Assembly: GCA_003254885.1 (NCBI GenBank)
Contig: QANT01001417.1
Location: 1 to 27,166, forward strand
DNA from: Purshia tridentata
Lineage: Eukaryota; Streptophyta; Magnoliopsida; Rosales; Rosaceae
Length of the DNA: 27,166 nt
Direction of reading: 5' to 3'
Shown: positions 18,561 through 27,166 of the stretch, in pieces
Numbering within the stretch: the stretch's first letter is position 1
Layout of the letters: the number at the start of each line of letters is the position of its first letter
The notes under the pieces: generated by a model
Told to the model about the DNA's origin: nothing
Database searches by the model: none
Seen by the model: the letters and a program-made list of their open reading frames with translations, nothing else
Program-made: the position numbers and the translations under genes

Positions 18561-19946
18561 TACATGACTAATTATGTTAACTTGATTGACAAAATTAAAA
18601 TTTAGTACTTATTAGATATAAAAACATAATTTAGGTACTTAAATTAGGACAAAAATAGATATAGATATTAAATTAAAACAAAAGTTCAGATACTAAAACT
18701 GAAAAAAACCAGAAAAGAAAAAATTTAGTAATGATCATCCTCCTCTAACTGACATGTTAACATTTAATAAAGCTTGATTAATATGCTATATATATATATC
18801 GCACGTGCATCACCCCACGTGCGTTGTCGGTCTGAAGATTATGATATCTCTGTAATGAAATACAATAATTGAGTTTATTCAAACTATGATCCCATGCTGC
18901 CATGTTACCGAAACTTGTCCAAGACTTTATATGTAAACAAGTTGACAAATAAAATATGGGCCATTAGGGCCCACTTCATGTGACACCAATTTTGTAATCT
19001 TCTTGAACATAAATGAAGCTTAAAGTTATATATTGCATGTATCGACAACATTTTCTTTTAAACTAAACTGGTTATTTGAACAAAGAAAACCCAGCTTCTC
19101 AATTAAAAGAAATAATAGGTTACTTAATTACTACTTATTTCATCTATTTCTTGACAATAAAGAGGATATTTGTGATACATGCACTTGTATACTTCTTTCG
19201 TCATAGTTAGGCCAATTAATTTTTCAAATTCAAAATCCGAAAACAATATTAGACAAACAAATAAATAAAAAATATCCAAAACCAAAAGTGACATCACATA
19301 GATTTTCTACAATAACCAACATAAGATAAGACCAAAAATAACATGAACTCACATGTAAAACAAACATTTAAGCAAAGAACCTAGAAAATCAAACCAATAT
19401 ATTATACCCTGTTTATGCAACAATGAAAAAGAACCAATCATCAAACTTAGTTTATAGACATATATGGTACATAATGCTGTAATACAATTCCTCTAAAATA
19501 AAAAAATAAAAAAATTATATACTGTACAAAAGTAAAATACACACACATGAGAAAGAAAAAATAGACAAAGTTGGATAATAAAATAAGAAAGTGCGACTAT
19601 TTGATACACATATACTGCCTGTTTGTATGCACACACAGACACAACCGTAGTGCATAATAAGATCGAGTTTTGAAGGAGGAACAAATCTTTAGCCAGCTAC
19701 AGGATAAAAGCGTGCTTTCGATTATTCGAACACCTAAACCTCCTGGGAAAAAAAAAACGAAACGAAAAAAAAAAAGCTTAGAATGATCAATATCAATTAG
19801 TAAGAAAAAATGAAAATGAAAATGAACAAGGTAAGATTGGCACTAATGTGATAGTCTGTATATTGAAATTCATTGAAGTTCAAGTAAACTAGCAAAAGTT
19901 AGAAAATGCACCAAGACACGCCAGCTGACTCCAGTCGTGGAATCTT
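18561..19946. other. 3' flank of the CNL pseudogene, no gene seen
   Basis: AT-rich sequence with no coding similarity. A paired G-box inverted repeat lies at 18800-18823. Confidence 0.55.
18800..18823. promoter_or_regulatory. paired G-boxes in an inverted repeat
   Basis: CGCACGTG (18800-18807) and CACGTGCG (18816-18823) are exact inverses separated by 8 bp, each holding a CACGTG G-box, the plant bZIP/bHLH core site. It is about 1.1 kb past the end of the CNL relic, with no gene start nearby, so a role is unproven. Confidence 0.5.
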
Positions 19947-20500
19947 CTATTCTTCTTCTTCATAAATTTCAACGTTTGGGATGTGAGCAATCTTAGACCA
20001 GTCCTCACCTACTTCTTTCTTGCATCTTTGCGATAATATTGGGCAGCTGTAGATTTCCAGATTCTGTAAAGAGGTGAGGCGACGCATCCATTCTGGCAGT
20101 GATGCTAAATTATTGCAACTTCCAATTCGTAGATGCTGAAGTGATGTGAGGCAACTTATTCCTTCAGGCAACCTCATCAAACAGTCACATCCCCAAATAG
20201 AGAGAGAATGAAGGCTTCTTAGGGCTTTCCATTACATGCAATTCTCATCCTTCCACAAATCAAGCTCGTTGCAGTCTGCTATATATAGATGTTCAAGTGT
20301 GGTGAGATGTTGGATACTTGGAGATGGGGACAGAGGTATAGACCTCAGTTTATGACACCTACTTATCGACAATGTCTTGAGAGAAGTGAGATTGCGCAGC
20401 CATATCTCTGGAACACATTCTATATCCTCAATTTCTCCAATTTCTAGATCTAATAATTTGGAAAGAGGAGGCGAGGACGCAGTGGAGATGAAAGGGGACG
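19947..20500 (-). pseudogene. C-terminal LRR tail of the disabled CNL
   Basis: In the shifted frame the LRRs continue: LLDLEIGEIEDIECVPE, LTSLKTLSISRCHKLRSIP, SIQHLTTLEHLYIADCNELD, then LWKDENCM and TAA at 20232-20234 before WKALRSLHSLSIWGCD. After that stop the frame is open through MRLPEGISCLTSLQHLRIGS and EWMRRLTSLQNLEIYSCP to KIAHIPNVEIYEEEE and the natural stop at 19947. The motif order and acidic end are as in intact RGA proteins. Confidence 0.88.
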
Positions 20501-22120
20501 AGAGAAGAGAGAAGAGGGAACAACAATTACTGTTGTGGCCATATCTTCATTCTTCACCATCATCATTGTCTGTTCTAATGGCTTCACGCTAGTACTCCTC
20601 AAATGTAGCCTTTCATCGAGATGTGGATAGAGCGGCATAGAAGTTAGGTTCGGACAATTTATGATCTCTAATTCAGAAAGACAGGGAAATGAAGGCAATG
20701 ACCGATGGTGCTGCTGTACATGATGATGCTGATCATACTCTGTCATTGATGGACCAACTAGAGCAATCTGCTTCCACCATCCCCTGAGGTTTGGACAATC
20801 AAGTAGATAAAGCTTCTTCAGGGAGGGGAAGAATGAGATTGGCGAAGCCGATGAAGAAGCAGACATCTCATCACTACAACCCATGTCGCTATCTGATATG
20901 TACTCCAAAGCACTCAAATTCTCAAGATTAAGATACTTAAGACAAGGTAGATGATCCAACGGTGGGAGATGTTGGCATCTTTCGCAGTTGTACAACCAGA
21001 TATCAACAATATTTGTGAGAGAAGAAAGCCAACGTGCAAACTTCACACCCTCATAATCATAAATGCACAGCTCTTTCAAATTTGAATGAGGTTGCAGTGC
21101 TTCCAATGACATTTCACCATTTTCAACCACATTGATATCCTCTGTAGCTTTTTCAGTACTCCAATATAAACTCAATGAACGAAGATGTTGTTTCTCCTTC
21201 ATATTTGCAGCAATTGCTTCTGACACTGCATTCTTTCCGTGCCTCAAATATTTAATCGTTAGCTTTCCTGTCAATTCGTTAAGCCTATTCAATTCACCAA
21301 GCCCCGCACTACACCTTGAGATGTAATTATCTTCACTCAAAACAAATGTATCCAATGTACGAAGACAAGTCAATTCACCCAACCCATAAGGCATATGAGT
21401 CAAGCCCCAACAAGCACTTATCATGATATGCCTTAAATTGAACAATTTCTTAATGTCTCTTGGCAGTTCCAAAAGCCAACGACAATTTGAGAGATCAAGT
21501 ATTTGCAAGTTCTGAAGTCTAACTATCCACTTCGGGAACCTCTTGATGGAATTACTGCTCAGATCAAGATATCTTAAATGTTTCATTTTACCAAGACAAT
21601 CTGGTAATATTGTGATTTTTAATCCTCTCAAACTCAACATACGCAAGGACTTGAAATTTGAAGCAATTGCATTACAAAATACCCCGATTGATGCTTGGTA
21701 CACTTCGGAAGCCTCTTGGTAAAACGACTGTTGGTCAAAGAGAAGTGTTCTCATCTTATTTGCCTTTAGCAAAGATGTTGGAATTTGCCAAGATGACAAA
21801 TCGACAACAAAATCAAAATATACATGACGAAGTTTCTCAGAAAAATTTTCTTGTTGATTTAGATCTATTATGGTGCTTTCCTTCCCTGACACTAAACTTG
21901 CAAGATCATGCATGAGATCATGCATTTTACAACAACTTATCATACCCAACCCATCATCATAAACTTCCTCCTGGAAAAAAGATCTCCACAGTAATTCCAT
22001 AAAATATTCATACCCAACATCTTCCAAACAGTCGTTTTGATATGAAGACTTAATGAACCCTTGTGCCACCCACAGGTTAATTAAGGTCTTTACATCAATC
22101 TTATAATCTTTTGGGAACAA
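20450..22120 (-). pseudogene. ARC2 and LRR part of the disabled CNL
   Basis: This frame resumes at LFPKDYKIDVKTLINLWVAQ after the first frameshift; the leading TTG codon is an internal Leu, not a start. It carries the winged-helix/ARC2 region, KMHDLMHDLA with MHD at about 66-68 of this frame, then LRRs from about residue 157 (LRMLSLRGLKITILP, LRYLDLSSNSIKRFP, LQILDLSNCRWLLELP). Many irregular RGA-type repeats follow to PCLSELEIINCPNLTSMP. The last 20 or so codons (RPLSSPLRPRLLFPNY) are out of frame: the true continuation, STASSPPLSKLLDLEIG, lies in another frame. Confidence 0.9.
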
Positions 22121-22164
22121 GCTACAGTAAGCAAAAAATGTTTCAAATGCGATGGGAGAATATT

Positions 22165-23388
22165 TTAGCTTAGCTTAAGTGTTGGTAAAATATCATTTTC
22201 CTCTTGGCTAATTTTTGAAAGGTCATTATTCTTAAAAGCCAACCATTCAGTTTCTCGATGTTTAGAGTACAACATCCGTCCGATTGTTCTTATAGCTAGT
22301 GGGACTCCCCTACATTTTCCAACAATCTCCTCCCCGATTGCCTTAATTCTTGAATCCTCTGGCTCTTTCCCATGTTTAAATGCCATTTCCTTAAATAACA
22401 ACCAAGATTGCTCTTCATCCAAACCCCCCAGTGTATACAGCTTAGTTGTATCTGCCGTACGTGCCACTAAATCAGTACGAGTGGTTATTAAAATTCGACT
22501 ACCTCTTGCACCACCCCACAACAAATTTTTCAAACTACGCCATTTTTCACGATTATCGTTCCACACATCATCTAACACCAAAAGGTATCTTTTTCCATCT
22601 ATTTCTTTTCGAAGGTAATTTTGCAATTGCTCCATCCCACGATTTTCAACTGTATTATTAGTTGCAGACTCAATGATTTTCTTAACAAGTGCATTCAACT
22701 CAAATACATTAGAGACACATATCCACATTTTCTTCTCAAAATGTTTTTGGACCATCTCGTCATTGAAAACGAGTTGGGCAAGTGCAGTTTTTCCCAATCC
22801 TCCAATTCCGACTATGGAAATGGTGGATACAGTCTCTTCAGACATGGGATCCAACAAAAGTTGGATAATTGCCTTTTTATCTTTATCCCTCCCAATAATT
22901 TCTTCCTTACGGACAAATGAGTGACTTTCCCTCTCTTTAGTCATAACTCGTGTGTCTTCAAGACGCTCTTCTAAGTGAAATTTTCTATCTTTTGCAATCA
23001 TATTGAGTGTCTCCCTAATTTGTTTTACCTTATGACCTATCTTTAGTCGAAAGACAAGCTGGTTTGAGCCTGAGAAAAAGATGCGTACCTGCTTTGAGAT
23101 TTTATTTCCAGTTACCACTTGTCTCCATCGAGCCTCAGTGTAGAATTCATCTAGCAAGTCATCAACATCATAAACTACATCTTCGAGGCTTCGAAGCCAC
23201 TCTTTGACTTCATATTCAGCTTGCTTTTCCTCTGCATGAAGAAGAACAGCTTTGATTTTGGTAACTGTCTTCTCAAGCTTTTGGAGTTCGTCTTTGGCAC
23301 CGTAAAGCAATCCAATCTCTTGAAAAGCAAAGGATTGCAACCTTCCAATGATCCCTTCTGCAATGTTGAAGAGGACTCCTTCTGCCAT
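22165..23388 (-). CDS. intact CC-NBS ORF (407 codons) from the disabled CNL
   Basis: This open frame starts at the ATG expected for the family (MAEGVLFNIAEGIIGRLQSF) and ends at the premature TAA. Approximate residues: coiled-coil 1-130 with the EDVID-like motif at 69-76; P-loop 194-202 with K200 and T201; RNBS-A-like HFEKKMWICVS 216-226; kinase-2 LLVLDDVW 269-276 with D273 and D274; RNBS-B 296-305; RNBS-C LDEEQSWLLFKEMAF 323-337; GVPLA 361-365. It stops just before RNBS-D, so ARC2 with its MHD motif and all LRRs are lost. Truncated CN proteins exist in plants and some are expressed, but nothing here proves that. A TATA-like box lies upstream (23494-23504). It may equally be only the front of a dead gene. 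Confidence 0.7.
   Translation of the reverse strand: MAEGVLFNIAEGIIGRLQSFAFQEIGLLYGAKDELQKLEKTVTKIKAVLLHAEEKQAEYEVKEWLRSLEDVVYDVDDLLDEFYTEARWRQVVTGNKISKQVRIFFSGSNQLVFRLKIGHKVKQIRETLNMIAKDRKFHLEERLEDTRVMTKERESHSFVRKEEIIGRDKDKKAIIQLLLDPMSEETVSTISIVGIGGLGKTALAQLVFNDEMVQKHFEKKMWICVSNVFELNALVKKIIESATNNTVENRGMEQLQNYLRKEIDGKRYLLVLDDVWNDNREKWRSLKNLLWGGARGSRILITTRTDLVARTADTTKLYTLGGLDEEQSWLLFKEMAFKHGKEPEDSRIKAIGEEIVGKCRGVPLAIRTIGRMLYSKHRETEWLAFKNNDLSKISQEENDILPTLKLS
22788..22809 (-). promoter_or_regulatory. possible miR482/miR2118 target site over the P-loop codons
   Basis: On the minus strand GGAATTGGAGGATTGGGAAA encodes GIGGLGK. miR482/2118 family members are known to target this P-loop stretch in CNL transcripts. 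By eye, against the commonly cited miR482 sequence, about four positions differ, one as a G:U pair. Plausible but unscored. Confidence 0.4.
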
Positions 23389-23493
23389 TTGTCTTGATTG
23401 GAAATGGAATTAAATCAGAGCTGATCAATTAAGAACAGAGTTGATCAAGTGTTTCAAAGGTTGGTTGGGGGGTTCAGAATATGGTGTTGGAAA

Positions 23494-23504
23494 GTATTTA
23501 TATA
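23494..23504 (-). promoter_or_regulatory. TATA-like box of the CNL gene
   Basis: TATATAAATAC on the minus strand lies about 106 bp upstream of the ATG at 23388. That would put transcription start near 23470 with an 80-bp leader, normal for a plant NLR. No other strong candidate is closer. Confidence 0.5.
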
Positions 23505-24084
23505 ATTCATACAGATACCATAATTATATCAAGTAGATAATTAAGACTTAAGCAAAGTATATGATGCTAACTTTCTGATGATGACAATTCTTATATGGAA
23601 CAAGCTTGAAAACGTTAAAAGGTAGATATCAAAATAAGCACACAATGTTATTCTTTGTTTGTTGAATTGGTTCTTTTGATTGATTGATACCAATGAATGC
23701 TAGCTACTCCATTCTACCCACCTTTCTTTGGCCTTTACAATTCATCCCTTACAAGCAAAATATATAGGAACTTTAAGTTAAGGCATTTGGAAAAGAACCA
23801 TCGAATATTTAGACTACTAGAAAAGTAATTTTTTTTCCCTCTAATTGAAGTAAATCATAAACCATAACTACAACCAAAAGCAATGTACGTTGCTGTTCAA
23901 TGATGAGCACTAGGGGTATAGATTCCAATTTTCAAAATTGTATCATCCTTAGTTAATCCTTATTTAATCTGACCTGTTTTTTTCGGTTAATGTAATCCGA
24001 TCCTATATAGTCACAATTGGTAGCAAACACCAGATAAGCATTATTTCAAGTGTAATTCTATTAATTTTATTCTTTATTTAAATT
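23505..24084. other. upstream region of the CNL relic, no gene seen
   Basis: AT-rich non-coding sequence that presumably includes the former CNL promoter. No terminal repeats or ORFs of interest. Confidence 0.5.
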
Positions 24085-24093
24085 TAAATAAAA

Positions 24094-24639
24094 GGTAAAT
24101 AGTTATTTTGGTCTCTAGACTATTATACTTGTATCAGTTTAGTCCCCTAGACTTTTACTTTGGAAAATTAAGGACTCTGACTTTTTCATCAATTTACACA
24201 TTTTTCATCCAAATTTATAAATTTAAATAAAAGGTAAATAGTTATTTTGGTCCCTAGACTATTATACTTGTATCAGTTTAGTCCCCTAGACTTTTAATTT
24301 GGAAAATTAAGGACACTGACTTTTTCAATTTTGTCAATTGAGGAATTTTTCATCAATTTACACATTTTTCATCCAAATTTATGTTTTTATAGCATCATGT
24401 AAAGTCCTTCTTTAGGGCAAAATGGTTCCTTTCATTTAGATCTTACCATTTTTTCCTCATGCATCATTTTTTCCTCCTTCATTTCTTGCTAAATTTGGAT
24501 GAACAATATGTAAATTGATGGAGAAGTCCTCAATTGGCAAAATTGAAAAAGTTAGAGTCCTTAAATTTCCAAATTAAAAGTTGAGAGACTAAACTGATAC
24601 AAATGTAATAGTCTGGGGACCAAAATGACAATTTACTCT
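24094..24639. mobile_element. foldback MITE with duplicated left arm
   Basis: The left arm GGTAAATAGTTATTTTGGTC, with CTAGACTATTATACTTGTAT and CAGTTTAGTC following, is matched by the inverse of the right arm (GACTAAACTGATACAAATG, then GGGGACCAAAATGACAATTT, about 24584-24635). A-rich flanks TAAATAAAA occur at 24085-24093 and 24640-24648 and could be a 9-bp target duplication, though low complexity makes the exact edge ambiguous. The left arm is present twice (starting 24094 and about 24233, 139-bp period). The first copy lacks about 26 bp between two TTTTCATC repeats. It is probably Mutator-like and non-coding. Confidence 0.75.
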
Positions 24640-24648
24640 TAAATAAAA

Positions 24649-24913
24649 TAAAAGAGATTTAATAAATAACTAAATTAATGGCCAAACAGCTAAATCCCCC
24701 CACCTTCGATTGCATCCCAAATCAGGGAAGAGAGGGAATGACAGAATTCAAAATCGAGGGTAGGGGTTTGGGCGGGTGTGATTTGTGCAAATCAAACAAG
24801 ATCTTACAGGGGAGTGTGAGAAACCATGTCTGGAAAACAAACACCCATTATTACATCGAGTAACAATCAAATTTCTCCAAAATAAACTGATATAGAAGAA
24901 GGCATGATCATAA
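24649..24913. other. short intergenic stretch, no gene supported
   Basis: Contains a 61-codon plus-strand ORF (24678-24863) without recognisable motifs, probably chance. Confidence 0.5.
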
Positions 24914-25402
24914 TAGGGTGGCCTAATTAAAAATGAGGCCTAAGGCAAGAGCTAAAAAAATATTCAAATTTATTATTAAAATATAATTTTTCTTTAAAAA
25001 ATTCATTACAAAACTATTATTTTTGACTTTTGAGATATTATATTATTTTTAAAAATTGTATATTCAAGTTTTTTTAACATATATTTGAGGCTATTATTTT
25101 TATTTTTTCTATTTGGGCTTGTATATATTTATGAAAAATGTAGGTAGAAATGACTTGTGTCTAAACTAAGTCATTCTTTCTATTTAAGCTCATTACACTT
25201 TTTTCCACTTGGGCATTTGTGAAAGTGTTAAAATCAAACAGTCATTTTGAAATGATGCCTTTTTTTTGTTTAGGGTCATTATTTTTTCTATTTTATTTGC
25301 ACTTTTTAATGTATATTTATAAGAACTTTCTAAAATGAGGTCTTGTCTCAAAATGTGGCCCAAGGCCCAGGCCTTGTTTGCCTTGGGCTTTAGCCAGCCC
25401 TA
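24914..25402 (+). mobile_element. hAT-like non-autonomous element, tandem copy 1
   Basis: It starts TAGGGTGGCC and ends GCCAGCCCTA, an imperfect short inverted repeat. ATGAGGCCTAAGGCAAGAGC lies near the left end and GGCCCAAGGCCCAGGCCTTG near the right, so subterminal GGCC/AAGGC motifs also face each other. The core is AT-rich and non-coding. The same layout recurs immediately downstream. Short GGCC-type ends suggest hAT, but no 8-bp target duplication was confirmed. Confidence 0.6.
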
Positions 25403-25414
25403 TACCTATACACA

Positions 25415-25902
25415 AAGGCAGCCCAATTGCAAATGAGGCCTAAGGCAAGAGCTAAAGAAAAATATCATACAAATTATAATTTTTGGCTTTTGAGATGCTA
25501 TATTAATTTTTAAAATTTTATATTCAAGTTTATCTAACATATTTTTTTTTGTTTTACTATAACATACATTTCTGCTTCTTTATATTTTGAGCCATTATTT
25601 TTATTTTTTCTATTTGAGCTTGTATGTATTTATGAAAATATAGATAAAAAATGACTTGGTTTAAGGTAAGTCATTCTTTCTATTTAAGCCCATTACACTT
25701 TTTTCCCACTTGCGCTTTTATGAAAGCGTTAGAATCAAGCATTTATTTTGAAATGAGGCCTTTTTTGTGTTTAGAGTCATTATTTTTACTTTTTTATTTG
25801 AACTTTTTAATGTATACGTATAAGAACTTTATAAAATGAGGCATTTCTTCAAGATATGGCCTAAGGCCCAGGTCTTGTTCACCTTGGACTTGGGTCGGCC
25901 CT
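25415..25902 (+). mobile_element. hAT-like non-autonomous element, tandem copy 2
   Basis: It repeats copy 1 in the same orientation: AAATGAGGCCTAAGGCAAGAG at the left, AAGTCATTCTTTCTATTTAAG in the middle, CATTACACTTTTTTCC, and GGCCTAAGGCCCAGGTCTTG, then GGTCGGCCCTA at the right. Compared with copy 1 it lacks part of the AT-rich left core and has an extra stretch near 25540-25590. Confidence 0.6.
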
Positions 25903-27166
25903 ACCTTCTTGGCATGCCAAAACTCACAATCAAGGAAGTATAACCCTTTAAGAGTTCTGCCCCATAAAGACTCGAATGTTGAACTAACCTCTAAGCTTGC
26001 TTTGCTAGAAGAGCAATGTTATAATCTTCCAAATTTCTAAAGCTAAGACAGACTACCTACTTTCTTAGGTTTGCTTAATTTATCCCAACTGATCCAATGA
26101 ATCTTTTTTTTCCTTTTCTTTCTGCCCCCACCAAAATGCAGATAAGACATAGTTGATTTGATGATTTCAAAGCAAGTAGTCTTAGGGAACTTAAAAATAG
26201 ACATAGGTAATACTAATTGATTTACCTATAAAAGAAGACATTGATTGATTTAAAAAGCTACTTGTTGTCACGTGTTAGCATGATGTAGAAGCACACGGTA
26301 TCTTCATCTTTAGCTTCTCATGTATTAGCTTCTCATTATTTCTTGTAGTTAATATATAACTCTCGTAATCTGCGCTCCAAATACAATGAAAATATCTGTG
26401 CAACTCAACTTACAAATGCAATTTAGTGCAGTGGCCCAACACAAAATCAATCGTGCCAGCAATGAAATGCAAATAACCAAAACTACCCTTCTACTACCTA
26501 CTCAATTACACTACCGTCACTGCATATCATCTAGTCAAAGTCACGCGACTCACGTGCCATGCAAGTTGACTCAACTCGCTCGTGTAGCAACCAGCAACCG
26601 TACATTGCATTTCAAAATGGTGCCGACGGAAATAAGAGAGAGAGAGAGAACAAGACACACAGAAAATAGGATCCAAGGGCATGGAGAAGCGAAAGCACAT
26701 AACAGCACCCCAAAAGAAACCAAAAAGCAGAATATTAGCTTCTGTCTTTCAAATCGTGATGTTAGGTGTCGTTTCATAAAATCTTGTTCCTTAAAGTAAT
26801 CAGATGTTTTAAATGGTAAAAATACTATATTTTTAATTAAATATTAAATAAATGAATGTGAGCTTTACTGAATTGTTTGAAGAGTAAAATATGATTTTAG
26901 TCGTTGTGTTTTGATCCAAAAACACATTTGGTCCTTGTGTTCTAAAAATAATCAATTTGGTCCTTGTATTTTGCTCTGTTAACAATTATAGGACAATTGT
27001 TAACTTCTATCAGTTTGCTCCTTCTTCTGGTTTTGTTCTCACACTTGTGAGGGAGAAAAAGAGATCTTCTACCGTGAAGTAGTAAAGAAGAGTATTACCC
27101 ATCAAAGAATGGGTTTCCTCTTTCTGGGCTCACCATGCCGTGAGGGGGGAAGAGATGGATGTGACC
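25903..27166. other. Intergenic, no gene supported
   Basis: AT-rich sequence with a GA-rich stretch near 26634-26650. The 137-codon plus-strand ORF at 26386-26799 has no recognisable domain and biased composition. From about 26882 the sequence has the TTTGGTCCTTGTGTT style of MITE ends (two near-copies at 26929 and 26958), so an element may run off the window end. Confidence 0.45.

Larger units (their letters stand above)
19947..23388 (-). pseudogene. CC-NB-ARC-LRR (RGA-type) resistance gene, disabled by several lesions
   Basis: Reading the minus strand from ATG at 23388 to the stop at 19947, allowing frame changes, gives an almost complete CNL immune receptor of about 1,145 codons, a normal length for RGA-type proteins, without introns. 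Order: coiled-coil with an EDVID-like EDVVYDVDDLLDEF; P-loop GIGGLGKTA; kinase-2 LLVLDDVW; RNBS-B GSRILITTRT; GVPLA; RNBS-D FAYCSLFPKDY; MHD; LRRs; C-terminus KIAHIPNVEI. Such receptors act in the cytosol as ADP/ATP switches that trigger cell death on pathogen detection. Lesions: TAA at 22165-22167 where relatives have Tyr (KLSY), a one-base loss within 22133-22138, a frameshift near 20453-20530, and TAA at 20232-20234 where relatives have Gln. An undamaged allele elsewhere remains possible. Confidence 0.92.

Noticed and set aside
21658-21915. Plus-strand ORFs at 21132-21326, 21658-21915 and 22446-22924
   Set aside because: Shadows of the minus-strand CNL coding sequence.
26386-26799. 137-codon plus-strand ORF near the window end
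   Set aside because: No recognisable domain, low-complexity composition (RERERTRHTENR from a GA repeat) and no supporting context; likely chance.

Overview
This is AT-rich nuclear DNA from a flowering plant, probably a woody eudicot, though I cannot name the species. The evidence is two NBS-LRR (NLR) disease-resistance gene relics of plant CNL type, Ty1/copia and Ty3/gypsy-type LTR sequences, and many small foldback DNA transposons. There are no operons, tRNAs or rRNAs. Runs of N at 136, 3241-3244 and 10487 sit in or next to low-complexity sequence, so these spots are uncertain.

Genes. All recognisable host coding sequence is on the minus strand and all of it is damaged. (1) 19947-23388 is an intronless CC-NB-ARC-LRR gene of RGA type, about 1,145 codons if whole. 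It carries at least four lesions: a stop and a frameshift within about 35 bp at the NB-ARC RNBS-D motif, a frameshift in a serine-rich LRR stretch, and a late stop. Its first 407 codons (CC, P-loop to GLPL) are intact and a TATA-like box lies about 106 bp upstream. (2) 7203-8143 is the C-terminal LRR part of an RPM1-like CNL, truncated at its 5' end and with one internal stop. (3) 4245-5145 is a copia RT-RNase H remnant.

Mobile DNA fills most of the rest. Two solo LTRs have perfect 5-bp target duplications: 12956-13987 (TACCT) and 16512-18555 (ACGAG). A third LTR-like block (about 3313-4037) has a TATA box, and a truncated gypsy-type LTR begins at 9121. Non-autonomous DNA elements include a Mutator-like MITE with a 9-bp duplication (1223-1607), a second such family with two copies (6065-6464 and 15341-15755), a PIF/Harbinger-like MITE with TTA duplication (14680-14983), a self-duplicated foldback (about 24094-24639), a tandem pair of hAT-like elements (24914-25902), a larger inverted-end element (about 11649-12490) and a GGACCGG-ended element (about 9981-11221).

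The most unusual signal is that three different LTRs each carry an array of short CpG-containing motifs: four pairs of GGACCGGTCC-type palindromes (3457-3692), repeated (TCCGA)2 (13595-13871), and seven CCTGC...GCAGG dyads (17184-17371). I found no complete, clearly functional protein-coding gene.
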